64,000 nt of DNA from Arcobacter suis CECT 7833. Lineage in GTDB: Bacteria > Campylobacterota > Campylobacteria > Campylobacterales > Arcobacteraceae. A program made the position numbers and the translations under genes. Where the stretch lies: positions 2,294,001 through 2,358,000 of the forward strand of contig NZ_CP032100.1 in NCBI RefSeq assembly GCF_003544815.1, in the 5' to 3' direction. The first letter of the stretch is position 1, and each line of letters opens with the position of its first letter. Shown piece after piece: positions 18,007-28,291 of this stretch. The notes below the pieces were generated by a model. It made no database searches. It was not told the DNA's origin and was given only the letters and a program-made list of their open reading frames with translations.

Positions 18007-18237
18007 ATGGCATTATTAGATGACGTAAAAGAAGTTGTTATTGAGCAATTAGATTGCGATCCAGCAGAAGTTAAAGAAGACTCAAGATTTATTGAAGATT
18101 TAGGTGCTGACTCTTTAGATGTAGTTGAATTAGTTATGGCTTTAGAGGAAAAATTTGACATTGAAATCCCTGATGAAGATGCAGAGAAAATCTTAACAGT
18201 TGCAGATGCTATAAAATACATTGAGAATATCGCGTAA
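18007..18237 (+). CDS. acpP: Acyl carrier protein
   Basis: Carries growing acyl chains on a 4'-phosphopantetheine arm attached to S36 in GADSLDVVE. It has 76 residues, is strongly acidic and has the standard four-helix pattern. The ribosome site is AAAAGGAA. It lies between fabG and fabF, as in many bacteria. A weak hairpin follows, consistent with an abundant separate transcript. Confidence 0.97.
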   Translation: MALLDDVKEVVIEQLDCDPAEVKEDSRFIEDLGADSLDVVELVMALEEKFDIEIPDEDAEKILTVADAIKYIENIA

Positions 18238-18252
18238 TTTATACATTAAATT

Positions 18253-18278
18253 AAATAGAAGATACTAATCTTCTATTT
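18253..18278 (+). terminator. Hairpin after acpP
   Basis: 11-bp perfect stem AAATAGAAGAT (18253-18263) with ATCTTCTATTT (18268-18278), loop ACTA. Only a short T stretch follows, so termination may be partial and allow fabF read-through. Confidence 0.55.
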
Positions 18279-18350
18279 ATATTTTAACTATTGAGTTTTT
18301 TTATAAAAAAATTGAATAATTCAAATAATAAAAACATGGAGCATATTTAA

Positions 18351-19607
18351 ATGAGAAGAGTTGTTGTAACAGGTTTAGGTACTATTAATTCTACAGGACA
18401 TAATGTAAAAGATTCTTTCCAAGCAGTTGTAGATGGTGTTTGTGGTATTGACACTATTACACTATTTGATGCAAGTGATTTTTCAGTAAAAATAGCTGGT
18501 GAAGTAAAAGATTTCGATCCTACAACTGTAATGGATAAAAAAGAAGTTAAAAAAGCTGATAGATTTATCCAATTAGGAATAAAAGCTGGTCTTGAAGCTA
18601 TGATTGATGCAGGATATGTAACACAAGAAAATAAAAAAGTAGATGCCTCTATTGCTGATAGATTTGGAATGATTTCAGGTTCTGGAATTGGTGGTTTATC
18701 TACAATTGAAAAAAATTCTGTTGTGTGTGAAACAAAAGGTTCAAGAAAAGTTTCACCATTTTTTATTCCATCATCATTAGCTAATATGTTAAGTGGATTT
18801 ATTTCTATTGAACATAATTTAAGAGGTCCTTCACTAGCTCATGTAACTGCTTGTGCCGCTTCAACACATGCCTTAAATGATGCTGTAAAAACTATTATAA
18901 TAGGTGGAGCAGATAGAGTTTTAGTTGTAGGTGCAGAAAGTGCTATTTGTGGTGCTGGTGTTGCTGGATTTGCAGCAATGAAAGCATTATCTACAAGAAA
19001 TGATGATCCAAAAAAATCATCAAGACCATTTGATACTGATAGAGATGGATTTGTTATGGGAGAGGGAGCTGGTGCTTTAGTTGTTGAAGATTTAGAAATT
19101 GCTCTTGCAAGAAATGCAAAAATTTACTGTGAAATTATTGGATTTGGAGAATCAGGTGATGCAAATCACATTACATCACCTGTAATGGATGGTCCTTTAA
19201 GAGCTATGCAAGCAGCTTTTGAAATGGCAAAAAATATCACTGGAGAATATCCAAAAATTGATTATATCAACGCACATGGTACTTCAACTCCAGTTGGAGA
19301 CAAAAATGAAACAGCAGCGATTAAAGCTCTATTTGATGGAAAAGATATTCCATTAGTTTCTTCAACTAAAGGTCAAATTGGACATTGTTTAGGTGCTGCT
19401 GGTGCAATTGAAGCAATATTTACTATTAAAGCTTTAGAAGAAGGAATTATTCCTCCAACAATTAATATAGAGAATCAAGACCCTGAATGTGACTTAGATT
19501 ATGTTGCAAATGTTGCAAGAAAAGCTAATCTTACTACAGTTATGAGTAATAACTTTGGTTTTGGTGGAACTAACGGTTCTGTTATATTTAGAAAATACGT
19601 AAAATAA
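18351..19607 (+). CDS. fabF: 3-oxoacyl-ACP synthase II
   Basis: Condenses malonyl-ACP with acyl-ACP. Catalytic triad visible: C168 in TACAAS, His in NAHGTSTPVGD and His in GQIGHCLGAAG; the glycine-rich FGFGGTN sits near the C-terminus. 418 residues, normal for FabF/KAS II. The start ATG has a GGAG site within ATGGAGC. It follows acpP after 113 bases and is closed by a strong terminator. Confidence 0.96.
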   Translation: MRRVVVTGLGTINSTGHNVKDSFQAVVDGVCGIDTITLFDASDFSVKIAGEVKDFDPTTVMDKKEVKKADRFIQLGIKAGLEAMIDAGYVTQENKKVDASIADRFGMISGSGIGGLSTIEKNSVVCETKGSRKVSPFFIPSSLANMLSGFISIEHNLRGPSLAHVTACAASTHALNDAVKTIIIGGADRVLVVGAESAICGAGVAGFAAMKALSTRNDDPKKSSRPFDTDRDGFVMGEGAGALVVEDLEIALARNAKIYCEIIGFGESGDANHITSPVMDGPLRAMQAAFEMAKNITGEYPKIDYINAHGTSTPVGDKNETAAIKALFDGKDIPLVSSTKGQIGHCLGAAGAIEAIFTIKALEEGIIPPTINIENQDPECDLDYVANVARKANLTTVMSNNFGFGGTNGSVIFRKYVK

Positions 19608-19628
19608 ATTTAAAGAAAACCTAAATGT

Positions 19629-19663
19629 AAAGGAGATAATTTTTTATTATCTCCTTTTTTTTT
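19629..19663 (+). terminator. Intrinsic terminator of fabF
   Basis: 12-bp stem AAAGGAGATAAT (19629-19640) with ATTATCTCCTTT (19646-19657), loop TTTTT, and a T-run to 19663. The accA start codon is only 14 bases further, so accA expression depends on read-through or an internal promoter. Confidence 0.8.
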
Positions 19664-19676
19664 CAAAGGGAAAAAA

Positions 19677-20615
19677 TTGGCAACTTATTTAGAATTTGAA
19701 GATAAAATCAAAAAAATTGAAGATGAAATAATTACAGCTAAAACAAAATCAGATGAACATGCTGTTGAAATTTTAGAAAAAAAATTAGAAAAAGAAGTTG
19801 AAAAAACTTTTAAAAATTTAAGTGATTATCAGAAACTTCAACTCGCACGTCATCCTGATAGACCTTATTCATTAGATTATATAAATGGTTTATTAACAAA
19901 TGCTTATGAAATTCATGGAGATAGACATTATGTTGATGACCATGCAATAGTATGTTATTTAGGATTTATAGGAACTCAAAAAGTACTAGTTATTGGTGAG
20001 CAAAAAGGTAGAGGAACAAAAGATAAACTTTACAGAAATTTTGGAATGCCAAGTCCAGAAGGATATAGAAAAGCCCTAAGAGCTGCAAAAATGGCTGATA
20101 AATTCCAAATTCCAATTCTTATGTTAGTTGACACTCCAGGTGCATATCCTGGAATTGGAGCAGAAGAAAGAAATCAATCAGAAGCAATTGCGAGAAATTT
20201 ATATGAATTTGCAGATTTAACAACACCAACTGTTTCTGTTGTTATTGGAGAGGGTGGTTCAGGTGGAGCACTAGCAATTTCAGTTGCTGATAAACTTGCG
20301 ATGATGAGATATTCTGTTTATGCTGTTATTTCACCTGAGGGTTGTAGTGCGATTTTATGGAATGACCCAACAAAAGTTGAAACTGCTGCAAATGCATTAA
20401 AAATCACAGCTGAAAATTTAAAAGAATTAAATCTAATTGATGATGTAATAAATGAGCCATTAATTGGAGCTCATAGACAAAAAGAGTTAGCAATTTTAGC
20501 TTTAAAAGAATATTTTTTAACATCTTTAGAAGAATTAATGAAATTAAGCCCTGAAAAAAGACTAGAAAAAAAATATCAAAAAATTATGAATTTAGGTTCT
20601 TTTTTAGAAAAATAA
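19677..20615 (+). CDS. accA: Acetyl-CoA carboxylase carboxyltransferase, alpha subunit
   Basis: Transfers the carboxyl group from biotin to acetyl-CoA, together with AccD. The 312-residue protein has the crotonase-like CoA-binding region: [23 protein letters not shown] near 125, [22 protein letters not shown] near 160, [11 protein letters not shown] near 200. The start codon is TTG at 19677, placed seven bases after AAAGGG; no ATG fits, and the following [15 protein letters not shown] is family-like. accD is not in the window. Confidence 0.94.
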   Translation: MATYLEFEDKIKKIEDEIITAKTKSDEHAVEILEKKLEKEVEKTFKNLSDYQKLQLARHPDRPYSLDYINGLLTNAYEIHGDRHYVDDHAIVCYLGFIGTQKVLVIGEQKGRGTKDKLYRNFGMPSPEGYRKALRAAKMADKFQIPILMLVDTPGAYPGIGAEERNQSEAIARNLYEFADLTTPTVSVVIGEGGSGGALAISVADKLAMMRYSVYAVISPEGCSAILWNDPTKVETAANALKITAENLKELNLIDDVINEPLIGAHRQKELAILALKEYFLTSLEELMKLSPEKRLEKKYQKIMNLGSFLEK

Positions 20616-20623
20616 ATTCATAA

Positions 20624-20650
20624 AAAACAAGAAGTTAAACTTCTTGTTTT
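20624..20650. terminator. Shared terminator between accA and hinT
   Basis: 12-bp stem AAAACAAGAAGT (20624-20635) with ACTTCTTGTTTT (20639-20650) and a tight loop. The hinT stop codon (20635-20637) sits at its centre. It serves both convergent genes. Confidence 0.75.
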
Positions 20651-20976
20651 CTAACTAATCTACCAACAGGTTCTCCACCAATTAAATGAAAATGTAAATG
20701 ATGTACCTCTTGACCACCATGATCACCAACATTTGTAATCAATCTATAACCACTTTGTTTTACACCTAAAACATCAGAAACTTTTTGAATAAATTCAGTC
20801 ATTTCTAACATAACTTTTGGAGGTGTAACATCAAAAGAAGCATAATGTTCTTTTGGAATAATTAATACATGAATTTTTCTAGTTGGATTAATATCATTAA
20901 ATGCTAAAAAGTTTTCATCCTCTAAAATAGTTTGATTTGGTATCTCACCTTTTACAATCTTACAGAATATACACAT
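20635..20976 (-). CDS. HIT family nucleotide hydrolase (HinT-like)
   Basis: 113 residues with the histidine-triad active site HLHFHLIGG (H93, H95, H97), preceded by the HVLIIPKEHY strand; members hydrolyse purine nucleoside phosphoramidates or similar AMP derivatives. Two N-terminal cysteines (CIFC, residues 2-5) recall the zinc site of some HIT proteins. It is a single gene, convergent with accA and divergent from pheS, with a -10 box about 30 bases upstream. Confidence 0.9.
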   Translation of the reverse strand: MCIFCKIVKGEIPNQTILEDENFLAFNDINPTRKIHVLIIPKEHYASFDVTPPKVMLEMTEFIQKVSDVLGVKQSGYRLITNVGDHGGQEVHHLHFHLIGGEPVGRLVRKQEV

Positions 20977-21005
20977 TATTTTTCCTTGAAATTAAATAGT
21001 AAAAT

Positions 21006-21011
21006 ATTATA
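21006..21011 (-). promoter_or_regulatory. Probable -10 box of the HIT gene
   Basis: TATAAT on the minus strand (ATTATA on plus), 29 bases before the start codon. Confidence 0.5.
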
Positions 21012-21035
21012 ACCAAACTCTAATAAATCTTTAAG

Positions 21036-21041
21036 TATAAT
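21036..21041 (+). promoter_or_regulatory. Probable -10 box of the pheS operon
   Basis: CTTTAAGTATAAT context; the same 13 bases precede prfB (TATAAT at 45149-45154). It lies 65 bases before the pheS start. Confidence 0.55.
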
Positions 21042-21106
21042 CCGAAAAATACAGATACGAATAATTTAAATCAAAGATAATTATTTATAAATTTAGGGAG
21101 AAAAAA

Positions 21107-22099
21107 GTGACACTGTGGATTGAAAAAATAACCAATGCAACATCACTTGAAGAGTTAGAAAATCTTAGAATTGATACTTTAGGTAAAAAAGGTATTTTAA
21201 CTTTAGAATTTGCTAAAATGAAAAGTGTTCCAAATGAAGAAAAAAAAGCTTTTGCAGAAAATTTAAACAAAAATAAAACTTTAATAACTGATGCTTTAGA
21301 AGCTAAAAAAGTTATTTTAGAGAAAGTTGCATTAAATCAAAAATTAGAAAATGAAAAAATTGATGTAACAAGATTCAACAATGAATTATCATGTGGAGCA
21401 ACGCATCCTGTTGTTGAAACAATGGATAGAATTATTACATATTTTCAAAATCTTAACTTTGCTGTTGAAGAAGGACCGCTTGTTGAAGATGATTTCCATA
21501 ACTTCGAAGCATTAAATCTTCCTAAATATCATCCAGCACGTGATATGCAAGATACTTTTTACAATAAAGATTATACATTACTAAGAACTCATACTTCTCC
21601 TGTTCAAATAAGAACGATGTTAAGTCAAAAAACTCCTATTAGAATGATAGCTCCAGGAACTGTTTTTAGAAGGGATTTCGATATTACACACACTCCAATG
21701 TTTCATCAAATTGAAGCATTAGTTGTTGATGAAGCAGACAAAGTTTCATTTGCAAATTTAAAACATGTTTTAGTTGAATTTTTACAACATATGTTTGGTG
21801 ATGTTGAAGTAAGATTTAGACCTTCTTTTTTCCCATTCACTGAACCATCTGCTGAAGTTGATATTTCATGTGTATTTTGTAAAGGTGACGGTTGTAGGGT
21901 TTGTTCACAAACAGGATGGCTTGAAGTTTTAGGTTGTGGTGTTGTGGATGAAAATGTATTCAAAGCAGTTGGATATGAAAATAAATCTGGTTACGCTTTT
22001 GGATTAGGAATTGAAAGATTTGCAATGCTAATTCACAATATTGGAGATTTAAGATCACTATTTGAAAGTGATACAAGACTACTAGGACAATTCAAATGA
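21107..22099 (+). CDS. pheS: Phenylalanine-tRNA ligase, alpha subunit
   Basis: Catalytic half of PheRS. Class II synthetase: motif 2 region [18 protein letters not shown] and motif 3 [10 protein letters not shown]; the N-terminal coiled coil covers about residues 1-90. The start codon is GTG at 21107, with AGGGAG just upstream. 330 residues, normal. The stop overlaps the pheT start as ATGA. It is first gene of a long run pheS-pheT-aroA-ispH-rpsA-serA-efp; I recall the first six in this order in C. jejuni. Confidence 0.96.
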   Translation: MTLWIEKITNATSLEELENLRIDTLGKKGILTLEFAKMKSVPNEEKKAFAENLNKNKTLITDALEAKKVILEKVALNQKLENEKIDVTRFNNELSCGATHPVVETMDRIITYFQNLNFAVEEGPLVEDDFHNFEALNLPKYHPARDMQDTFYNKDYTLLRTHTSPVQIRTMLSQKTPIRMIAPGTVFRRDFDITHTPMFHQIEALVVDEADKVSFANLKHVLVEFLQHMFGDVEVRFRPSFFPFTEPSAEVDISCVFCKGDGCRVCSQTGWLEVLGCGVVDENVFKAVGYENKSGYAFGLGIERFAMLIHNIGDLRSLFESDTRLLGQFK

Positions 22100-24417
22100 T
22101 TATTACAAGAAGTTGGTTAGAAGAATTTATTGATATTTCAAAAATTTCTACGGATGAAATTTGTAAAACTTTAAACTCTATTGGTTTTGAAGTTGATAGT
22201 TTAGAAAAAATCACTATTGCTCCTAAAGTTGTTGTTGGAAAAGTTTTAGAAAAAGAAAAACATCCAGATGCTGATAAACTTAATATTTGCCAAGTTGATT
22301 TAGGAACTCATCAAGTTCAAATTGTTTGTGGTGCTAAAAATGTTGAAGCTGGACAATTTGTACCAGTTGCAACTGTAGGTTGTGATTTAGGAAATGATTT
22401 TATAATTAAAGAAGCAAAATTAAGAGGTGTTGAATCAAATGGAATGATTTGTTCAGCGACTGAACTTGGACTTCCAAAATTAAATGATGGAATATTAGAA
22501 CTTGATACTTCAATTGGTGAATTAATTTTAGGAAAAGAGTTAAAAGAATACTCAAAATTAAGTGATGACATAATTGAAATTGGATTAACAGCAAATAGAG
22601 GCGATTGTTTAAGTATAAATGGAATTGTAAGAGAATTAAGTGCATTTTATGCCATTGCATTAATCGAATGTGATAAAAAAATAAATTACAACAAATTAGG
22701 TATTGGTCAGCTTTTAGAAATAGAGTGTGATAGTCATATTGACTCTTCTCTTTCTTTTAAAGTTATTGATTTCTCAAATTTTAAATTAAATGTTTTATAT
22801 AAACTAAGAACTGCAATAATTGGTAAATATCAAGATAATAATGATGTAAAAAATATTTTAACTTATGTTACTCATACAACAGGTGTAATTTTAAATGCTT
22901 ATCCAAAAGAGAAAACTATAAAAGGTGATAATCTTAATATCATGTATGTTAAAAAAGATGAATTAGGATTTGATAATACTTATGGAGTTGAACAATTAAG
23001 TAAAATTTGTGTTGAACACAATGATATAAAAACAAATGATACAAATTTTATTATTGAAGCTTCATATATTAATCCTGAATTAATATCTAAAAAAGTTTTT
23101 GATGCAAAAATGAAAACAGGAGAAGTTTATTATAGAGCTTCAAGAGGAAGTGAACCAAATATTGATTATGGAATAGATTATCTTTCAAACTTAGTTTCAA
23201 AATTTGGAGCTTCGGTTTATGGTGGAACAGAAACTTTTATTGAAGACAAAGAGAAACTAACTTTAGATGTTAGTGTAAATAAAATAAATTCTATCATTGG
23301 TCAAGAAATACCTAAAATTGAAATTGAAAAAATTCTTATTTCATTAGGTTTTGAAGTTAAAGATATAGGTAGTATATTAGTTATAAAAATACCGTATTAT
23401 AGACATGATATTAAAAATATTGCAGATGTTACAGAAGAAATTGTAAGAATTATTGGAATAGATAATATTATTGCAAAACCACTACAAATTGATGAAGTAA
23501 ATAGAGTAAATAAAACTTCAAATGACTTAATCAAAAAAAATAGATTGAGACATAAAGCAATAGAAAATGGTTTTTATGAAACATTAACTTATGTTTTCTG
23601 TTCAAAAGAAAATCTTGAAAAATATAGTTTTAAAACTGTTAAAGAAGAATTAGAATTAATCAATCCAATCGTAAAAGAGTTAAATACTTATAGAACTACA
23701 ATTTTATTAAATTTAGTAGAAGCTTGTGCTAATAACTTTAAAGTTGGTTCTCGTTCAACTGCTTTTTTCGAAATTGGAACAATTTTTGATGAAAATAGAG
23801 CTGAGAGTAAAAAAATCTCATTTATTCAAACTGGTTCTTGTGAACTTGAAGATTTTTCAAATGCTGGAAAACTAAAAAATATTGATTTCTTCTCTTTTTC
23901 TAAAAAAATATTAAACACTATTGGAAAATTTGATTTAGAACCAATGACAGAAATTTCAAACTCATTTGTTCATCCTTTCCAAAATGCAAATGTATTAATA
24001 GATGGAAAAGTTGTTGGATTTATTTGTAAATTACATCCAAGTGTTTGTGCTGATTTTGATTTAAATGATACATTTATTGCAGAAATTGATTTTGAAGCAA
24101 TACAAAATGATATTGTAAAAACAACTTCATATTCAAAATTCCAATCGTCAAAAAAAGATTTAACTATTATTACTCCAAAAACTTTAGAGTATAAAGAGAT
24201 TAAAAAGGTAATTAACTCTTTAAATGATACAAATATCAAACAATTTAATTTAATTGATATTTATAATGATGAAAAATTGGGTGAAAATGAAAGTTTAACC
24301 ATCAGATTTGTTTTACAAAATGATGAAAAAACAATGGAAGAAGAAGATATTACAACAACTATGAACTCAATTTTAGATGCTCTAAATAAAGAGTTATCAA
24401 TTGGTTTAAGACAATAA
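22096..24417 (+). CDS. pheT: Phenylalanine-tRNA ligase, beta subunit
   Basis: Structural and editing half of PheRS. 773 residues with an N-terminal tRNA-binding OB domain ([25 protein letters not shown], near residue 45; CGAKN near 80), then B3/B4 editing region, B5 domain (near 395-465), the catalytic-like fold, and the C-terminal anticodon-binding FDX-ACB domain ([13 protein letters not shown] onward, near 680). Length is slightly under E. coli (795). The start overlaps pheS by four bases. Confidence 0.96.
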   Translation: MIITRSWLEEFIDISKISTDEICKTLNSIGFEVDSLEKITIAPKVVVGKVLEKEKHPDADKLNICQVDLGTHQVQIVCGAKNVEAGQFVPVATVGCDLGNDFIIKEAKLRGVESNGMICSATELGLPKLNDGILELDTSIGELILGKELKEYSKLSDDIIEIGLTANRGDCLSINGIVRELSAFYAIALIECDKKINYNKLGIGQLLEIECDSHIDSSLSFKVIDFSNFKLNVLYKLRTAIIGKYQDNNDVKNILTYVTHTTGVILNAYPKEKTIKGDNLNIMYVKKDELGFDNTYGVEQLSKICVEHNDIKTNDTNFIIEASYINPELISKKVFDAKMKTGEVYYRASRGSEPNIDYGIDYLSNLVSKFGASVYGGTETFIEDKEKLTLDVSVNKINSIIGQEIPKIEIEKILISLGFEVKDIGSILVIKIPYYRHDIKNIADVTEEIVRIIGIDNIIAKPLQIDEVNRVNKTSNDLIKKNRLRHKAIENGFYETLTYVFCSKENLEKYSFKTVKEELELINPIVKELNTYRTTILLNLVEACANNFKVGSRSTAFFEIGTIFDENRAESKKISFIQTGSCELEDFSNAGKLKNIDFFSFSKKILNTIGKFDLEPMTEISNSFVHPFQNANVLIDGKVVGFICKLHPSVCADFDLNDTFIAEIDFEAIQNDIVKTTSYSKFQSSKKDLTIITPKTLEYKEIKKVINSLNDTNIKQFNLIDIYNDEKLGENESLTIRFVLQNDEKTMEEEDITTTMNSILDALNKELSIGLRQ

Positions 24418-24431
24418 TCAAAAGGGAAAAA

Positions 24432-25712
24432 GTGGAAAAGTTTACTATAAAAAAATTAACTAAAGCATTTGATATAGAAATAGATTCAATTGCAAGTGAT
24501 AAATCAATATCTCACAGATGTGCTATGTTTTCACTTTTTTCAAACCAAACTTCGTATATAAAAAATTATCTAACAGCGGAAGATACTTTAAATACTCTAA
24601 GTATTGTTGAACAACTTGGTGCAATTATCAAAAGAGATGGTTCAAGTGTAGAAATTACTCCAACACAAGTTTTAACTGAACCATCAGATGTTCTTGATTG
24701 TGGAAACTCTGGAACTGCAATGAGACTGTTTTGTGGTTTATTAGCTAGCGTTGATGGAGCATTTACTTTAACTGGTGATAAATACTTAAGAAATAGACCA
24801 ATGAAAAGAGTTGCAGATCCACTAAGAAGTATTGGCGCTTTAATTGACGGAAGAGAAAATGGAAATAAAGCTCCATTGTTTATAAGAGGTGTAAAAGAAC
24901 TTCAACCATTTACTTATCATTCACCAGTTGATTCAGCACAAGTTAAATCAGCAATGATTTTAGCAGCTCTTAGAGCAAATGGTGTGTCTAAATATAAAGA
25001 AAATGAACTTACGCGAGATCATACGGAGCGAATGTTAAAAGGTATGGGAGCAACTTTAGAAAATGATAGTGAGGGTTTCATAAATATTCATCCTTTAACT
25101 GGACATTTAAAACCTTTAAATATTACAGTTCCAACTGATCCTTCTTCAGCATTTTTCTTTGCACTTGCAGCTGCGATTACTCCAAATGCAAGAGTTTTAA
25201 TAAAAAATGTAACTTTAAATCCTACAAGAATTGAAGCTTATGTGGTTTTAAAAAGAATGGGTACAATTGTAAACTTTATTGAAAAAGAGAATGTTTATGA
25301 ACCAATTGGTGATATTGAAGTTATTAACAATGAACTAAATGGTGTAGAAGTTAGTGAAAATATCTCTTGGCTTATAGATGAGCTTCCTGCTTTATCAATC
25401 GCGATGAGTTTAGCAAATGGAAAATCAAAAGTTTCAAATGCAAAAGAGTTAAGAGTAAAAGAGAGTGATAGAATCTCAAGTGTAGTAAATAATTTAAAAC
25501 TTTGTGGTGTAGAATATACAGAATTTGAAGATGGTTATGAAATCACTGGCGGAACAATAAATAAAGCCACTATAAATTCACATGGAGATCATCGAATTGC
25601 CATGAGTTTTGCAATAGCTGGATTAAATTGTGATATGGATATAGAAGATACACAATGTATAGAGACTTCTTTTCCAAATTTTAAAGAGATATTAGATTCT
25701 TTATATAAATAA
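24432..25712 (+). CDS. aroA: 3-phosphoshikimate 1-carboxyvinyltransferase (EPSP synthase)
   Basis: Sixth step of the shikimate pathway, joining shikimate-3-phosphate with phosphoenolpyruvate. Landmarks: [16 protein letters not shown] near residue 20, [15 protein letters not shown] near 90, [14 protein letters not shown] near 118, RVKESDR near 340 and [10 protein letters not shown] near 388. 426 residues. The start is GTG at 24432, after AAAGGGAAAA. It lies 14 bases after pheT and 8 before ispH. Confidence 0.96.
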   Translation: MEKFTIKKLTKAFDIEIDSIASDKSISHRCAMFSLFSNQTSYIKNYLTAEDTLNTLSIVEQLGAIIKRDGSSVEITPTQVLTEPSDVLDCGNSGTAMRLFCGLLASVDGAFTLTGDKYLRNRPMKRVADPLRSIGALIDGRENGNKAPLFIRGVKELQPFTYHSPVDSAQVKSAMILAALRANGVSKYKENELTRDHTERMLKGMGATLENDSEGFINIHPLTGHLKPLNITVPTDPSSAFFFALAAAITPNARVLIKNVTLNPTRIEAYVVLKRMGTIVNFIEKENVYEPIGDIEVINNELNGVEVSENISWLIDELPALSIAMSLANGKSKVSNAKELRVKESDRISSVVNNLKLCGVEYTEFEDGYEITGGTINKATINSHGDHRIAMSFAIAGLNCDMDIEDTQCIETSFPNFKEILDSLYK

Positions 25713-25720
25713 GGTAAGTT

Positions 25721-26557
25721 ATGAAAGTAAAATTAGCATCAAACTATGGATTTTGTTTTGGTGTAAAAAGAGCAATTAAAATAGCAGAAGATTATGAAAA
25801 TTCTGCAACAATGGGTCCATTGATTCATAATCAAGATGAAATCAATAGACTAAAAAATGATTTCAATGTAGGTTTATATAACAACTTAAGTGATGTAAAA
25901 GACCATGATACAGTTATTATTAGAACCCATGGTATTCCAAAAAATGATTTAAAACATCTAAGAACATTAAATGCAAAAATCATAAATGCAACTTGTCCTT
26001 TTGTTACAACTCCTCAACAAATTGTAAAAAAAATGTCTAGTGAAGGATATTCAATATTGATTTTTGGTGATTCTGATCATCCTGAAGTTAAAGGTGTTCA
26101 ATCTTATGCAGAAAATCAAGATGATGTTCATATTGTTTTAGAACCCACAGATTTAGAAAATATTATTTTTAAAAATAATAAAATAGCTACAGTTGCACAA
26201 ACAACAAAGAAAAAAGAAAAATATCTAGAAATTGTTAATTATTTAATTCTAAAAAACAAAGAAGTTAGAGTTTTTAATACCATTTGTGATGCAACTTTTG
26301 AGAATCAAGATGCTGCACGCGAGCTTTCAAAAGAGGTTGATATTATGATTGTAATTGGTGGGAAAAATTCTTCAAATACAAAACAATTACACTCTATTTG
26401 TTTAGAAAATTGTTCAAATTCTTATCTAATTGAAAATGAAACAGAACTAGAAAACTCTTGGTTTTTAAATAAAAAATTATGTGGAGTAACAGCAGGTGCT
26501 AGTACACCCGACTGGATAATACAGCAAGTTGTTGACAAAATAGAATCATTTAGCTAA
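25721..26557 (+). CDS. ispH: 4-hydroxy-3-methylbut-2-enyl diphosphate reductase
   Basis: Last step of the MEP isoprenoid pathway; a 4Fe-4S enzyme. Three conserved cysteines are C12 (GFCFGV), C92 (NATCPF) and C189 (NTICDAT); C-terminal GVTAGASTPDW is typical. 278 residues, complete, with ribosome site AAGGTAAG. ispE of the same pathway is at 54094-54867. It is followed by an rpsA promoter. Confidence 0.96.
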   Translation: MKVKLASNYGFCFGVKRAIKIAEDYENSATMGPLIHNQDEINRLKNDFNVGLYNNLSDVKDHDTVIIRTHGIPKNDLKHLRTLNAKIINATCPFVTTPQQIVKKMSSEGYSILIFGDSDHPEVKGVQSYAENQDDVHIVLEPTDLENIIFKNNKIATVAQTTKKKEKYLEIVNYLILKNKEVRVFNTICDATFENQDAARELSKEVDIMIVIGGKNSSNTKQLHSICLENCSNSYLIENETELENSWFLNKKLCGVTAGASTPDWIIQQVVDKIESFS

Positions 26558-26579
26558 GAGTTTTTAAGCCAATTTTTTG

Positions 26580-26585
26580 TATAAT
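26580..26585 (+). promoter_or_regulatory. Probable -10 box of rpsA
   Basis: TATAAT in TTTTTTGTATAATCG, 39 bases before the rpsA start; it would let ribosomal protein S1 be made independently of the upstream operon. Confidence 0.55.
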
Positions 26586-26624
26586 CGTCCCATTTAATAA
26601 AACTGGTAAATATGAAGGAATAAA

Positions 26625-28277
26625 ATGGGTATCGAAGATATTGATTTAGGTGAAGACTTTGATTTTGAGCAAATGCTTAATGAGTCTTTTGAGAATGCAG
26701 AAAACAATTCTGTAGTTGATGGTGTAATTGTAGAAATCTCTAGTGAAAGAGTTTTAGTTGATGTTGGTCAAAAAATCGAAGGTCAATTAAATATTTCAGA
26801 AATTACAATTGGTGGTGAAGTTAAATACAAAGTTGGTGACACAATTCCTGTTATGTTAATGGGAAGCAGAGGTGAAAGACCAAGTATTTCACATAAAAAA
26901 GTATTACAAAAAGAAAAATTTGATACTTTTGTAAAAACTCATGGTGAAGACATCGAAGATGTAACTATTGAGGGTAAAATCGTTTCTGTTAAACAAAGAG
27001 GTGGTTTTATAATCGAAGATGCTGATGGTTGTGAATATTTCATGCCTATGGCTCAATCTTACCTAAAAGCTATTGGAGCAGTTGGAAAAACTGTTAAAGC
27101 AAAAGTTATAAAAGTAAATAAAGCACAAAATTCAATTATTGTTTCAAGAAAAAAATTAATTGAAGAATCAAAAGCAGTTAAAGACAATAAAGTAACTGAA
27201 ATTTTAGACAATAAAGAGCCAGTTATTGGAACTATCAAAAAAATTACTTCTTATGGAATGTTTGTTGATTTAGGTGGAATTGATGGTTTAGTAAACTACA
27301 ATGAAATCTCATACAAAGGTCCTGTAAATCCTGCAAATTATTACAACGAAGGTGATGAAGTTTCTGTTGTAGTTTTATCTTATGACAAAACAAAACAACA
27401 CTTATCATTATCTATCAAAGCTGCACTTTCTAATCCTTGGGAAGAAATTAAAGATGAATTAGAAGTTGGAGATACAATTACTGTTACAGTTTCAAATTTT
27501 GAATCTTATGGTGCATTTGTTGATTTAGGAAATGACATTGAAGGTTTATTACATATTTCAGAAATTTCTTGGAATAAAAATCTTAAAAATCCAAAAGAAC
27601 TTTTAACAATCGGTGAAGAAATCAACGTTGAAGTTATTGAATTAAACATTGAACAAAAAAGATTAAGAGTATCTTTAAAAAATCTTCAAGAAAAACCTTT
27701 TGCTAAATTTACTAACGAACATAAAGTTGGGGATGTAATTAAAGGTAAAATTGCTACATTAACTGATTTTGGTGCTTTTGTAAGCATCGGTGATGTTGAT
27801 GGTTTATTACACAATGAAGAAGCTTCATGGGAACCAAATGCTAAGTGTAAAACACTTTACAAAAAAGGTGACGAAGTAGAAGTTAGAATTATTAAAATAG
27901 ATAAAGATAAAGAAAATATTTCATTATCAATTAAAGAAATAGCTGATTCTCCTGCAAAAAAATTCCAAGATGCTTATAAAATTGGTGATATTGTAAAAGG
28001 TACAGTTAAAGATGCTAAAGATTTCGGAATTTTTATCAAACTTGAAAACAATCTTGATGGTTTAATCAGAAATGAAGATTTTGGTCCATTAAAAGCTGAT
28101 GAAGTAAAAAATGGTGATGAAATTGAAGCTGTTGTTGTAAATATTGACACTAAAAAAAATAGAGTAAGATTATCTGTTAGAAGATTAGAGCAACAACAAG
28201 AAAGAGAAGTTTTAAAATCTGTAAATGATGATTCATCTATGACTTTAGGTGACATTATAAAAGATCAAATGAAATAA
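26625..28277 (+). CDS. rpsA: 30S ribosomal protein S1
   Basis: Binds mRNA and delivers it to the 30S subunit. 550 residues with six S1 (OB-fold) repeats: the first two are divergent (about 30-95 and 110-175), and four canonical ones follow with the recurring pattern G-x-I-x-x-F/Y-G-x-F-V-D/S-L/I-G-x-x-(E/D)-G-L-(L/V) near 195-265, 280-350, 365-435 and 455-520. The ribosome site is GAAGGA. The acidic N-terminus (IEDIDLGEDFDFE) is typical of the family in this phylum. Confidence 0.96.
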   Translation: MGIEDIDLGEDFDFEQMLNESFENAENNSVVDGVIVEISSERVLVDVGQKIEGQLNISEITIGGEVKYKVGDTIPVMLMGSRGERPSISHKKVLQKEKFDTFVKTHGEDIEDVTIEGKIVSVKQRGGFIIEDADGCEYFMPMAQSYLKAIGAVGKTVKAKVIKVNKAQNSIIVSRKKLIEESKAVKDNKVTEILDNKEPVIGTIKKITSYGMFVDLGGIDGLVNYNEISYKGPVNPANYYNEGDEVSVVVLSYDKTKQHLSLSIKAALSNPWEEIKDELEVGDTITVTVSNFESYGAFVDLGNDIEGLLHISEISWNKNLKNPKELLTIGEEINVEVIELNIEQKRLRVSLKNLQEKPFAKFTNEHKVGDVIKGKIATLTDFGAFVSIGDVDGLLHNEEASWEPNAKCKTLYKKGDEVEVRIIKIDKDKENISLSIKEIADSPAKKFQDAYKIGDIVKGTVKDAKDFGIFIKLENNLDGLIRNEDFGPLKADEVKNGDEIEAVVVNIDTKKNRVRLSVRRLEQQQEREVLKSVNDDSSMTLGDIIKDQMK

Positions 28278-28291
28278 TAGGATTTATTTAA

